DNA of 64,000 nucleotides from Cunninghamia lanceolata (taxonomy: Eukaryota; Streptophyta; Pinopsida; Cupressales; Cupressaceae): assembly GCA_027924645.1 (NCBI GenBank), contig BSBN01000297.1, positions 3,968,001-4,032,000 on the forward strand. The letters run 5' to 3'. The first letter of the stretch is position 1. Every line of letters starts with the position of its first letter. Under the pieces are notes generated by a model, which searched no databases, was not told the origin of the DNA, and was given only the letters and a program-made list of their open reading frames with translations. A program made the position numbers and the translations under genes. Positions 11,796 through 22,314 of the stretch are shown in pieces.

Positions 11796-12487
11796 ATGGA
11801 GGGAGACAGAGCCAAAAGGTTTTCAATAGGGGCTACCAAGGTAATCAATAGATATGGCTCTTGGTTTATCTAGGCTAAGACATATTCCTATATCCGGATT
11901 GAAGGTTTTAGTGGAAAACCATATATGCTACCCAGGTATCCTTCAGACAAGGTAGTATTGATGGAGATGATGAGGCAACAGTTGCCCACATTTGAATTAT
12001 CCAAGAATAAAGAGGGGAGGCCTTATAGAAAATTTCCCATTGACATCAATTGGTTCCTGGTAGGAGCTGTAGACAAGCTAAGGAAAACTTTAAAAGTTTG
12101 AACTTGAAGCCGTTTCCTTTAACCAGAGATTATGATCCTTACCATAGGATCAAGAAAAGATTTAATAAATACAAACATAGTGTGCAACTCAAAGATTATT
12201 GGGCTGATTGCGATGATGAACATGATGTGAGGAGAAGAGAGTACCAAAGATTAACACTAGATCAAATGAGGACCATAGGGCAACCTAAGGTGCCTCCACA
12301 AATCAAGAAGGTTGATGATAATATCATGGATCAAGAGTATGAAGAAAAGAAAATATATAATGACACAATCTCTTCTCTAGATTTAAAACAAGGAGATGAA
12401 ACATCAATAGATGTCATCACTGCCAAAGTCATGCCTAGGACAAAGAATTGGGTGACCAAGAAGGTGAATGAGCTGAAAAAAAATTGA
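11796..12487 (+). pseudogene. Unrecognised protein, N-terminal part (frameshifted)
   Basis: From an ATG at 11796 (MEGDRAKRFSIGATKV) the frame shows INRYGSWF, an in-frame TAG near 11871, SYIRIEGFSGKPYMLPRYPS and KFPIDINWFLVGAVDKL. It then shifts by one base near 12078 and continues as ENFKSLNLKPFPLTRDYDPY, RIKKRFNKYKHSVQLKDYW and VITAKVMPRTKNWVTKKVNELKKN to a stop at 12487. It is ordinary, protein-like sequence, so this was probably a real gene or element ORF. No family is recognised: no zinc knuckle, no DSG, no YxDD. It probably continues into the segments at 12518-13015 and 13096-14050. Confidence 0.5.
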
Positions 12488-12517
12488 ATTGCTATCACAT
12501 ATGACAAAAAGAAGAAA

Positions 12518-13015
12518 ATGAAAGAAAGTGAGGAACCTAGGTTTGATAATTTTCTAATAAAGAAGAGGCGAGTCCTTGGGACCAAGGCAGCAGAACCCAA
12601 GTCATCAAGAGCTGCAGAGCAACTTACAACTGAGGGAATTTCATTGGTATATGCACCACTCTCATTGCCTAAGGGTCAACCACAAGTAGCTATCCCTATA
12701 TCCATTCCTCAAGTATCAACTACCCAGGAGGATATGTTAGAAGATCTAGAGCAAAGTCCAATTAGGGTTGTTGCAAGGGAGGAAGGCAGTGATGGTGAAG
12801 AAGATCAGATGCCCATTGAGACATTAAAGAGGAAGAAAAATGATGTATTACAAGGGGTCAAAGTACCCAGGCACTCTAGATATCAAAGCCCAAGTATGAG
12901 AGGAGCCATTTCACCACCACCAGCATTAGGATTAGTTAATCCATCATTGAATGTAGTCAAGAAGTTACAACATGAGGTGCCAGTGGAAATAATAATCAAG
13001 TGCAAACTGAAATGA
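12518..13015 (+). pseudogene. Unrecognised protein, middle part
   Basis: Open for 165 codons. It is rich in charged residues and proline: KESEEPRFDNFLIKKRRVLG, LVYAPLSLPKGQPQVAIPI, REEGSDGEEDQMPIETLKRKK. The composition resembles a disordered linker with a possible nuclear localisation patch (KRKKNDVLQGVKVPRHSR). It lies 30 bases after the N-terminal segment's stop, in a compatible order, so I read it as part of the same broken gene. Function unknown. Confidence 0.4.
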
Positions 13016-13095
13016 CACACAAGGATAAAAATAAAGCTCAAAAGAAAGAAACAACTAAGGCTCTCCCATTAAGTGAGACCATCATCATCTTGTTG

Positions 13096-14050
13096 AGGAT
13101 GGGGTAGTAAAGGATATCACTAACCATCCTATTGAGACTCTTCTCAAGCATACAAAATCTACAGGTGGGGCTGCTACAGTGGAGTCACATGATGCAGGAA
13201 TGAAAGATAAGAACATTGAAAAGGTAGAATCTCCTAAAGTAGAAGTACAAATGGGACCTCTTGATACCTTGATTGAAAATGTGACTAGCCCAGCAGTGGT
13301 AGATCTAACTTATCTGCCTAAAGGAGATAAAAATGAACAAAAAAATTAGGATACTCTATGAAGGAATCTAAGGAAGAACATGTATCAGGATCAATCTTAG
13401 ATATAGGGGATAAAATTGATAAAAGTGATTAGATGCAACAGATGTAGCTTCCTAACCAGGATGAGCAAATAAGAGAGCCTGGGAATATCCAAGTGGAAAA
13501 TATGCAACAAGAACAAGATCAAGATATATCTAAGGATGTACATATAAAAGGTAAGGATCAACCTTTACCAGAACAAGAGAAGGTTCAAGATGAAGATAAA
13601 ATGGATCCAGATAAAAATCAACAAGTAGAGAACTCGAGGGTCATATCATCGCAACAAGATCAGGATGAAAGGAAACAAGAAAATGTGCATGAACTTGTTG
13701 GTGATGAAGGAGTCAATAAAGACAAAGGAATACAAGATGCTTGAATTGAGCAACCATATCAAGGAGGATCACAATCAGCTACATTATCATTGGTTTCATT
13801 AGAGGTAGGCCATGCACAAGAGAAATAGGTACCTTTTGATTTTAAATCTTTATTTACTCTTGATCCATTTAAGTCTAAAAGGAGAGCTAGAGCAGTCTCC
13901 ACAATAAAGAGGGACCCTAAGACAGGAAAGTAAATAGCTAAAGTCATTGTTCTGGTGGAAAAGACAAAAGGAGAAATAAGGTCAAAGGAATTCCAAGTGA
14001 CACAAATTGACTTAGGTCATTGTTGTGTGGTTACACAACATGCCCCATTT
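13096..14050 (+). pseudogene. Unrecognised protein, C-terminal low-complexity part
   Basis: Two frame segments. 13096-13350 reads VEDGVVKDITNHPIETLLKH and VEVQMGPLDTLIENVTSPAVV. 13440-14050 reads a Q/E/D/K-rich tract (EQDQDISKDVHIKGKDQPLP; QDQDERKQENVHELVGDEGV), then after two stops VPFDFKSLFTLDPFKSKRRA and IAKVIVLVEKTKGEIRSKEF. The stops at 13742, 13828 and 13931 are TGA or TAG and TAA of the C-to-T type. The run ends just before the palindrome-rich segment. Likely the tail of the same broken gene; no domain recognised. Confidence 0.4.
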
Positions 14051-14258
14051 TGACTTGGTAAAACAGGGGCCCAACTTTTGCTTGGCTTGTTTTTGTGCTT
14101 CCTGGCGGTTTTGGTAAAAGTAAGTCATGCAGATCATCATGCATGGGAGGCTGGGTAAGTCATCATCATGAGGTCAGTTTGTCAAAGTTCATATTTCATT
14201 CTAGTAACCTCATATTTAGAAAGAGCATCAAATTTCATGCAGGTTTGCCTTTTGCATC

Positions 14259-15190
14259 ACCCTGATATTCGCCAGGGTGTGAAAATTATGAATGGTCAAA
14301 GTTTGGTCAAACCTGATATTCGCAAGAGCAGGATCATATTTTTGTAACATCAGTCATGTAACCGAAGGTCATCCTGATCTAATTTATCACCCGATAAATC
14401 ATGTGGTCCGAATATCCGGACGTCAATTTTAAGTGATAGTGTCCTTTACCCGTCGATGGCCTTATGCATTTCGCGAGGATCATATTTCTCAATGTAACCC
14501 AATATTTGAATATCCTCCTGTCGCGAAATATCCCCCTAAGCCAATATCCTGATGATGTCATTCAAGTCTGATAAACGAAGAAATGATATGATGATGACAT
14601 CATCATCACATTTACCTCTCGGCAGGATATTTCATAAACATGATCCTGTTCGCATAACATGATGATGATGTCATCATACCTCAACGATATAGTGAACGAA
14701 TATCTGGATGACGTCACCCTGATATCCTTAGAATAAGAAAAGGAATGACTTCGGTCATCATCACCATCTCAACACGACCCGATATTTTCTAATATCCTCC
14801 TGACGTATAAAGCACGACTTAAGGGTGCATTTATCACCGATATTGTCAGGATGGTTTTTCCTCTCGAGGAGGATGATCATGATCCTGCTCACATAATATG
14901 ACGATGACGTCATAAGTGCCATAACGCTGAACCAATTCGATATCCTGATGACGTCATCATGATATTTCGACACTGGGTCATTTTTGTTGTGGGGGTCATT
15001 TTCAAACATCCCCTGATTTCTTAACATGACGATGATGTCATACTATTCGAAGGGTGATATTCCCATTATCAGGGTCATATTTCTTAACGTCCCGATTTCC
15101 TTCAGTATGACCATGACGTCAGGCTTTCACATTTTAACGAAGCCCGTCCATGATGACGACATCATCATCATATCCTGATCTATGAAGAGA
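14259..15190 (+). repeat. Palindrome-dense segment with TGACGTCA array
   Basis: Non-coding. There are four exact TGACGTCA sites (14709-14716, 14905-14912, 14949-14956, 15114-15121) and four near copies (14553-14560, 14595-14602, 14666-14673, 15033-15040) that differ by single C/T or G/A changes. Stem-loops include 14259-14280 (CACCCTG/CAGGGTG), 14382-14399 (ATTTATC/GATAAAT), 14406-14421, 14468-14529 (ATTTCGCGA/TCGCGAAAT), 14745-14758 (ATGAC-TTCG-GTCAT) and a 26-bp near-perfect palindrome at 14940-14965. TGACGTCA is the core recognised by plant bZIP/TGA factors, so an enhancer-like LTR segment is one reading. I could not find LTR termini. Confidence 0.6.
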
Positions 15191-15922
15191 GTCATATTAG
15201 TTAATATCCCTCTTATTAGCTAGTGTGCTTACCCGGACCCGATAGTGTTATTCAATGGAATTTAGTGAACAGAAGCGCATGTATTGCATATGCATGCGAT
15301 AACTGAAAATGTAAGGCTTGCAGATCATATGAAAGGTCCCCATCACCCTTGGAATACAAAAAAGGCTACCGGAAGGTGAAACTATTTGCAAAAATTTAGG
15401 GAAACTCAAAAATTAGGAAATTTTTGACCTTCCCCTTGGCAGGGTCATAACTCCTAGCCATGTTATCAGAATTTGAACTTTTTGGACTCATTGGAAAGAT
15501 AAACCAGTTATCTAGTTTGAGTTTCCCGATCACTTAGGCTTAACACCAGGTTACCGAGAATGTGTTGAGCCCTAATTTCACTCCGAAGGCCTCCGAAAAT
15601 GCAATTTACTAAGATGTAGAAAATACAAGAAAAGTTACATTTTTTATATTTTTATCAAAAATCGCTCAAATGACCCTGGCTGGACCTGATCAGATATTGA
15701 AACTATTTTAGGGCCTGACAGCATGTTTTCCAGTCAACGATAGTCACCCGGACCCTCTTGACCACCTATGGGCATTTAGTTGCGCGAATTTTCTCATATG
15801 CTCAATATTCATAACTCGATATATATAGATTTGCACATTCACAGCCTGATAAAATGTAAATGCTTATTTTCCTACTAGTTATTAAATGATGATGCTTAAT
15901 TCTTGTCTGTTTGTTGCAAGAT
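15191..15922. other. Non-coding spacer
   Basis: No convincing gene. The sequence around 15420-15720 (CAGGGTCATAACTCCTAGCC and similar) has the look of LTR or leader sequence seen in plant Gypsy elements, but no boundary could be fixed. Confidence 0.35.
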
Positions 15923-17126
15923 GTTGGAGCTGTATGAAGTGGCTGAAAATTGCCAACTGGCAGGCAACATGACCCTGAGCAATGGGGAAGATATACATTT
16001 GCCAAATGGAGACCGAATCATATCAAAGATGCTGGAATATTCTGTGCCAGCTATACATTTGCCAACTGGCAAAGCACGTGCTATTCATCTGGACCATTGA
16101 TTGTTCTGGGAGGATCCTAATCCTTGGATCATTGTAACTGTTTTCTAGCCTTTGTTCTATAAAAGGGCAGAACTTGTCCAAAATTAAGGAGTATGGGAAT
16201 ATCTGGCAAAATAAGGCCAATTACTGTAGAATCAAATGGGAGATCAGATTACTGAGACTAATGAGGATTGAATTGTTGAAATGTCAAGGTTCTTTCTTCA
16301 GATCGTTGTAAATGTACTTATTCTAAAGCATACCGAATGGAGATGAAGCTTCAGATTACATCTTGATTGTAAATTTTACGTAATCTTCAAGTTGATTTCT
16401 GGATATGTAATGGTGAATGCTGTGTTCAAATAGAAGCGCTTTCATTTCATTGCATGTTGTTGTCAACTTTTCCTTTGAAGATTTGCACTGGATCATGCGG
16501 ATTTGTGGAATGTCCTGGTGAAGTATGATTTCTAGTTTTCTTCTCTTCATTGCTGTATGGGAACATGTATGTGGATCAGTGATCTCAGTTAAGTAATTTT
16601 GGGAATCTCATTCTCTAACCCTTTTTCTCATTTTAATTTCATTGAAATCACTTCCATAACTGCAAATCATGATAAATAACAAGCAGAACAGAGAAATATG
16701 CTGACATCTCATAGATAATAAAAAATCCTTAGCATATTTGAGCAAAGTGCATGTAGTGTTGAAAATATCATGCAAAGAATTGCAAATAATGGTAGAAATC
16801 ATGCAAATATCAACCTGTAAGCACATTATTTGACTAAATTCACAGTGCAGAGGTAGAATTATTGGAGATTTATGCAGAGCAGACATATAGAGCAGGATAT
16901 TTGGAGAAATAATGATGAACTTTGTAGAAATTACTGAAGAACGTAAGGCCCCTGAATGATTAACAGCAACACACATCAACCACTGAGTAACGTCAGTAGA
17001 CTATGAACTAATTAACGGAGACTTGGGAACATGAATTCTTTGAATTCATCATATCTTTCAAGATGAATGAAGGTTGATGTGTAACTTTTATTCTATGTTT
17101 GTTTATGACCAACATCATGATCAACA
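15923..17126 (+). repeat. Candidate LTR of element X, left copy (~1.2 kb)
   Basis: The 3' three quarters align by eye with 22740-23939 in the same orientation. Shared landmarks in order are the CTATAAAAGG box, GTAAATGTA.ATTC, CCTTTGAAGATT.GC, TGTGGAATGTCCTG.TGAA, AATATCATGCAAA.AAT, AAGCACATTATTTGA, and the end AACATCATGATCAACA. The putative LTR starts TGTTGG and ends CAACA. A reading frame begins immediately after it. I see no standard primer site, and the left boundary is tentative. Confidence 0.6.
16158..16165 (+). promoter_or_regulatory. TATA box in element X left LTR
   Basis: TATAAAAG, embedded in CTATAAAAGGG. The same box occurs at the equivalent place in the right copy (22878-22885), which supports a promoter in the U3 part of the LTR. 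Confidence 0.6.
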
Positions 17127-17145
17127 GTCATGTCACTATGGAACA

Positions 17146-17690
17146 AGAAATCTAGGAGCATATTGAGAGTACTGAGGACATGGTGTCCAAGATAAAGAAA
17201 CTCAAAGCCAGAAAGAAAGAATTGAAGGAGAAAAATGATCAGTTACAACAATTTATATAGGGATTGGTGAAGCCAGATAATCTAGCATCCACCGTACAAG
17301 ATACATAAAGGCCTGCTGCTCTAACATTAATGAGTGAAGAAGAAATAGCTAGTCTGGATATACAGAAGCATCAAGCTCATATCATGGACAAATGGTTCAT
17401 AAAGTTCATGACATCTAGAGAGAAGTTAATAAGGACTTCCAGGTCCATGCATTGGACCTTATCAAAGAGGCTAAGGGGAAGCCAAATGAAGAATTACCAA
17501 AGAATAAGATTCTCACCAATATGACTCTTCCTCTACTAGACACCTAGGTTAGAGAGCTACAATTTAAGCTAGAGGTGTTGAAAACAAGCCTGACTAGAGT
17601 TAGAGATATGCAAACCAAGATACATGATTTGTTATCAGAAGAAATGAAAGTGCTAGAGGAATTGTTGGAGGATACTATTGAGGAAGTGTC
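17146..17690 (+). pseudogene. Coiled-coil protein of element X, N-terminal part
   Basis: A decayed frame starts 20 bases after the LTR end with MEQEI. After an in-frame TAG it continues as EHIESTEDMVSKIKKLKARK, KELKEKNDQLQQFI, LTLMSEEEIASLDIQKHQAH and MDKWFIKFMTSREKLI. It then shifts by one base and runs on as DFQVHALDLIKEAKGKPNEE and LEVLKTSLTRVRDMQTKIHD to LLEDTIEEVS. The heptad-like spacing of hydrophobic and charged residues indicates a long coiled coil. There is no sign of Gag, protease or polymerase motifs. The stops (17161, 17260, 17306, 17546) are of TAG/TAA type. It breaks off at 17690 where the hairpin-rich segment starts. Possibly the only protein of a non-autonomous LTR element. 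Confidence 0.5.
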
Positions 17691-19390
17691 ATGCCCACAT
17701 TTCCCATGCGGTCAAGACACACAAACACACGTGTCATGTCCACATTTGCCATGTGGTCATGACATGAACTACGAAAAACTTTTCTACCTATCCCTAGGAA
17801 CCCCCTCACAAGCATCTGTGTGCTCGGTGGCAAAACGTCTAAGGCGTAAACATGTCAACATAACCGTGAAGGTGATGGTCGTCTAGGGGGTATGCGACAC
17901 GTAGTGTGTCGCTTCTAGGGTTAGACCAATTTAATCTGAACCCTAGGTTTCCTAAGTGAAGATGATCTCACCGACAGCGAACCCTAATTAAACTCAGATC
18001 GAGAAGTGATTAAATGGTAGAATGGCGCATGAATCAAGTAGAATGATGGATTTAAAAATAATTAAAACAATGCATAAAATAATCCCTAAAAATCTAGCAA
18101 AATTCCAAGAGCATAACGTGTTTTTAATAAACGCAAAAATAAATTTTAAAATAAGACATCAATGAAATCCTAAATAAAATTTAAGAGTAACAAGACTAAA
18201 TTAAAATTTAAGGACGAATTCAAAATGATACGAAGTAACAATTAAAAATTAAAATAAATGACAAACGTCAAATAAATCCAAAAGGAAGGGTTGAGTCCAT
18301 TATTAAATATAATCTTGGCATTATATTTAATAGCTTACTCAAAAATTTAATCGAAGAGGGAGGAGAGTTTAAATAACTCTCCCCGTTAAATAATGGTAAA
18401 AATAGATCAATAATTAAAAAATGCTAAAATCACGTTAAATAAAATAAAGGAAAATAAAATAAAATCTCAACTAAGACGAATTTAAATCAAGGGAAAAATA
18501 CTCTACCTAATAAGAATAAAAATTAATTCCCCAAATAAAATGCAACCATAAGGCAAATGAAATAAGTAAAAATTCAAATAAAACAACTAAAATATTAAAA
18601 ATAGAGTAAGACCAAGGAATTAAGATGCATGGCAAAAGAGAGTTCTCAAAACAAAATAAATAGAATTAAATCAAATGCTCACAAATATGAATTACTCTCA
18701 AAAAGGAAAATATTATTGCTTCCCTAAAAGTAAAACACCCCTAATCCCTATTTTACAATTGTTATCTAACTACAAGATGCCCTAATCTTATTCTAATGAT
18801 ATCTCATTTGTTGCCCTAACTCATTCTCTCATTTCTTTTCTTTCTTTGTGTGCAGGTAGGGTTTGGGAAGCCATTGGAGGCCATGGAAAAACCTGCTCCT
18901 AACCTCCCCAGAGGTATACACAAAGGCTGGATCCATTCATTTATTATGATTCTATACAAATATATATCATTTTTTTTAAAAGCAGACATATGTGAATCAA
19001 AGTAATCTGCTAAAGGAGTTAAGGGTAGCATTTTTTTTGGGTGTTGCAGATATGGGATGGAGGTGGGTCGACAGTGGTGGCGGCGAACCCAACATGGTGG
19101 GGGCCGAGAGAGTTTCGGCGGAGGTGTGAGGGGGGGTTGGATGTGTTGGGAGAGGCGAGTGGAGGGCAGAGGTTTAGCTGGAGGGTGCTAATGTTGCTGC
19201 GGGGAGGTGCGCGGAGGACGTGGTGTTTGGAGGTCATGGGTGTGGGTGGAGGCTCCGCCTCCCCCATACCCCTTTTCTGCTGTGAGACGGGGACTGTAGG
19301 CGCTGCCCACAGTCCCCCTTTGGTATTTTTTTTGTATTAATTTTTTTTTTGTTATTTTTTTTGTTTCTTTTTTAAATTTCTCTGTAGTAA

Positions 19391-19610
19391 ATGATATATA
19401 GTATTTAGATAAATATACATATTTATATATAAATATATATACACATGTATATATATTTATATATATACATGATTTTCCAGAAATATATTCTTTCTCTTTT
19501 TTTATAACATTTATAGTATTTATATATATATTTTTATATAAATATATATACACATGTATATATTTATATATATGTAGTATTTTCCAGAAATATAACCCCT
19601 CTCTTTTAAA
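19391..19610 (+). repeat. Tandem duplication in TA-rich sequence
   Basis: Two diverged copies, about 110 bp each, share TATACACATGTATATAT and then TTTTCCAGAAATATA before a T-rich CTCTTT tail. It lies just downstream of the GC-rich island. Confidence 0.65.
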
Positions 19611-21127
19611 AAAAAATAGTATATACATTGTATGTAAACAAATTGAAATACCAGCAACATTCATTGAATACTAACAAAATACCATTTTTTTTGCAACGAA
19701 ATTAGATTTACAGCACTCCATTTTTTTTGAAAGCATTAAATATATATACAGAATATAATTAAACTCTCCCTTTTTTTTTCACACAAGGAAAAGCAGCAGT
19801 AAGGTAGAAGGCTAAATTTCACATAAGTTTCAGATAGCTTTCCTTTCTTATCCCACAATAACCACTAGTAATATAACAGTCCAATATACAAATAGAAAAC
19901 TACTAAAACATTTTCTTCCTTTCTTTCGCATTCACTAAAATTCTTCTAAAACTTTCACATGCATATATTTCCTTTGCAAGGATTAATGACAGAAATGTAG
20001 CATACATTTGCTCTATCTTTCATGGTATAAAATGAACTCTATTCAACAATTTTTACACATAAATATCTCTTTGAAAAGAATGTGCTAGAAAATTAAAACA
20101 GCTCATGCATATTTTTTTTTGAAGGAAGATAACAGAAATTTTGTTTATATCTATTTTCACATCTATTCCTCAATACATTGCCAACTTCACAATAAGGAAA
20201 ATAGATAGTTTTAAGTAAAATAAAACAAAAGTTTATATTACACTTAAATCATAGCCATTCTATGGCAAGTTTCATAATAAACTTTCACTAAAATACAATA
20301 CATTAAGGCCATAATGGCCATGGCTCCAACAACCATTAAAACACTACAACACCACATAAGAGAAGCTCTTCAACCACTTCATTTTCTTTCCACTCTAATC
20401 CTGCAATAAACACAACATAAGAAATAAAACCAACCACTTCCAAAAAGCTCTCCTCCCTACGATAGATCCACAAGTGGGTCACCCCCAAGCTGGGGAGGTA
20501 GGAAAATCCACATGGGTGTACACTCCACAACAAAATAGAAACATCATCAACACAAAACAGCCCATAGGATTATCACAAAACTCAACTCATAAACATGAGT
20601 TGTGGAGGGTAGGGAATGGACCCCTCAACTTCAAAGGGTTCCCAAAAGATGAAATATCAACTCATGGCCTCAAGCCAAACTCTCCAACACCATTTTCCAC
20701 AAAAATCACAATAATCTTCATGGCACTCTTGCCATTAATAATCTGCTCAACAATAAAAGCCCTCAAGGCATAAACACAAAATAAGTGGGAGAGACCTCAA
20801 GGAGGTTCCTTTCCCCTACCCATGACAAGTTGAGCATTACCTCCATTGGAGGTGCTCTCATGATACACCCATCCCAACAACACAATGCAAAACAGCAAAA
20901 CAACCAAAACAAAAACACAATACATTACATAAGCTAGGGTGAGAAAAAAAGTTAAGAGGCCTACCTTCAAAGCCCTTATAATGGAAGTAAGTTGGTGAAG
21001 AGCTCCAAGCCTTCCCAAGCCTTCCAATCCTTCAAGCAATGCCTCTAACTCTCCCAAACTCCTCTAAAAATTAGCAATCACAATAAAATTGAAGAACCCC
21101 ACACTCCTTAACAAGAGGAGATAATAT

Positions 21128-21649
21128 AGGCCATGAATTTGGCCTTGAGGAATGAGAAGGTGACACTTGTCACCTTCTCCTTCCTCCTCCCATGCCACTT
21201 GCAAGGGAGAGGAAGTGTGAGGATAACAAGTGTCATCCTCTCATTCCCTCTCAATCCTCACCTTATCCACTTGTGCTCTCACACATGGGTGAGAGGACAA
21301 GTGGTGAGGTGGTAACACCACTCACACCCACAAGAGGATGAGGGATGCCATATGGCATCCTCCTATTCTCTCAAGGAGCCATCTTCCTCCAAGATGCTCT
21401 CACACATGTGTGAGAGTCTTGGGGAAAGCTCGCACACACTTGGGAGTCTTGGAGACCTCCCAAGTCTTCCTTGGGAAAGGGTTCCCACACTTTGGGAAGG
21501 GAGGTGAAAAGCATGACTCATTCCCCCACTCCCCTTATTTCAAATTTTCGTCACTTTTACCAAACCAAGGTTAGAGTGACGAAACTTGAGTCAAATCTAG
21601 GGTTAGATGGTCCAAGTTGACCCTAGACTCATGGGTAACCACCTAGGGT
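21128..21649 (+). repeat. Array of at least ten short palindromes
   Basis: Successive stems: 21128-21145 (AGGCCA/TGGCCT); 21154-21179 (GAGAAGGTGACA/TGTCACCTTCTC, 2-base loop, extendable to 21148-21185); 21181-21214; 21219-21240; 21267-21304 (CCACTTGT g CTCTCAC / GTGAGAG g ACAAGTGG); 21343-21360 (perfect 18-bp palindrome); 21397-21416 (perfect 20-bp palindrome, extended by CCAAGA/TCTTGG); 21438-21465 (ACTTGGGAG/CTCCCAAGT); 21482-21498; 21546-21584 (TTTCGTCACT/AGTGACGAAA); 21620-21649 (ACCCTAG/CTAGGGT). Non-coding, directly seen. Confidence 0.8.
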
Positions 21650-21660
21650 AGCTTTTGGGA

Positions 21661-22314
21661 CTCTAGGGTTCACAAGGATGGTTAAAAATCACATTAAAAT
21701 GGCCTAAAAAATAACATAATTACCAAGTGGTGTAAATCAAGTAAAATTATACAACACTTATTATTAAATAAATAGACAAGGGTACTAAGGCCAAAATAAT
21801 AAAAATTAAATCAATTACTTAAATCAACATTCAAATTCAAATGTGATCCTTATCCCTCTTGGGAATGGATCGGATTTACAGGGGATAACATAGTGTGAAT
21901 TCTACCTCTGATTTTCCTGTGGCTAGGGAATGTGAAACCTGCACATCTCGATCAAGTGTCAGTCATATCATGGAAATCATAGCTGAAGCAACTGGAATTA
22001 AATTCACGCATTTCGAATACATCAATAAACATCAATACATAACTCCAATTTAAACTGCATTTTAAATCATATGTCAAATAGTTCACATCACATAAATAAC
22101 TAAAATCTCATAGCAATATAACATCTACTATATCCCATATGTTGAACTACAAAATATCATCCAATATGATCAAACCAAGTTACATATGTCAAAACAGTGC
22201 CCTATCATAATCAGGAGGTAAAACATCAAGTCTACATAATGAAGCATAGTCACCAATGTCTGATAATGTCATCACAAAATAGCATAATCGATCAAAATAA
22301 GGGAGGTAAAATAA
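21661..22314. other. AT-rich spacer
   Basis: No gene or repeat recognised between the palindrome array and the right-hand coiled-coil frame. The outer boundary of the hairpin-dense element probably lies here. Confidence 0.35.

Larger units (their letters stand above)
17686..21660 (+). repeat. Hairpin-dense segment, candidate nested element
   Basis: Non-coding segment interrupting element X. Left cluster: 17732-17764 (14-bp arms, one mismatch), 17894-17912 (GCGACAC/GTGTCGC), 17915-17946 (CTAGGGTT/AACCCTAG), 18301-18332 (13-bp perfect arms, 6-base loop), 18362-18382 (GGAGAGTT/AACTCTCC). Middle, in an unusually GC-rich island: 19248-19262 and 19289-19317 (GGGGACTGT/ACAGTCCCC). Right cluster: see 21128-21649. 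A 35-base motif is repeated at 17688-17722 and 17731-17765. ORFs inside (e.g. 19041-19340) show no protein family. Termini and target duplications could not be identified. Confidence 0.5.

Noticed and set aside
18842..18853. Pyrimidine tract and TGTGTGCAG as an intron 3' splice site
   Set aside because: No exon-like sequence or matching 5' site around it.
19041..19340. G-rich ORF as a glycine-rich protein gene
   Set aside because: The composition alone explains the residues, and the antisense frames are equally open.
21128..21649. CRISPR array
   Set aside because: The stems are all different in sequence, there is no constant repeat or regular spacer, and the DNA is plant nuclear.
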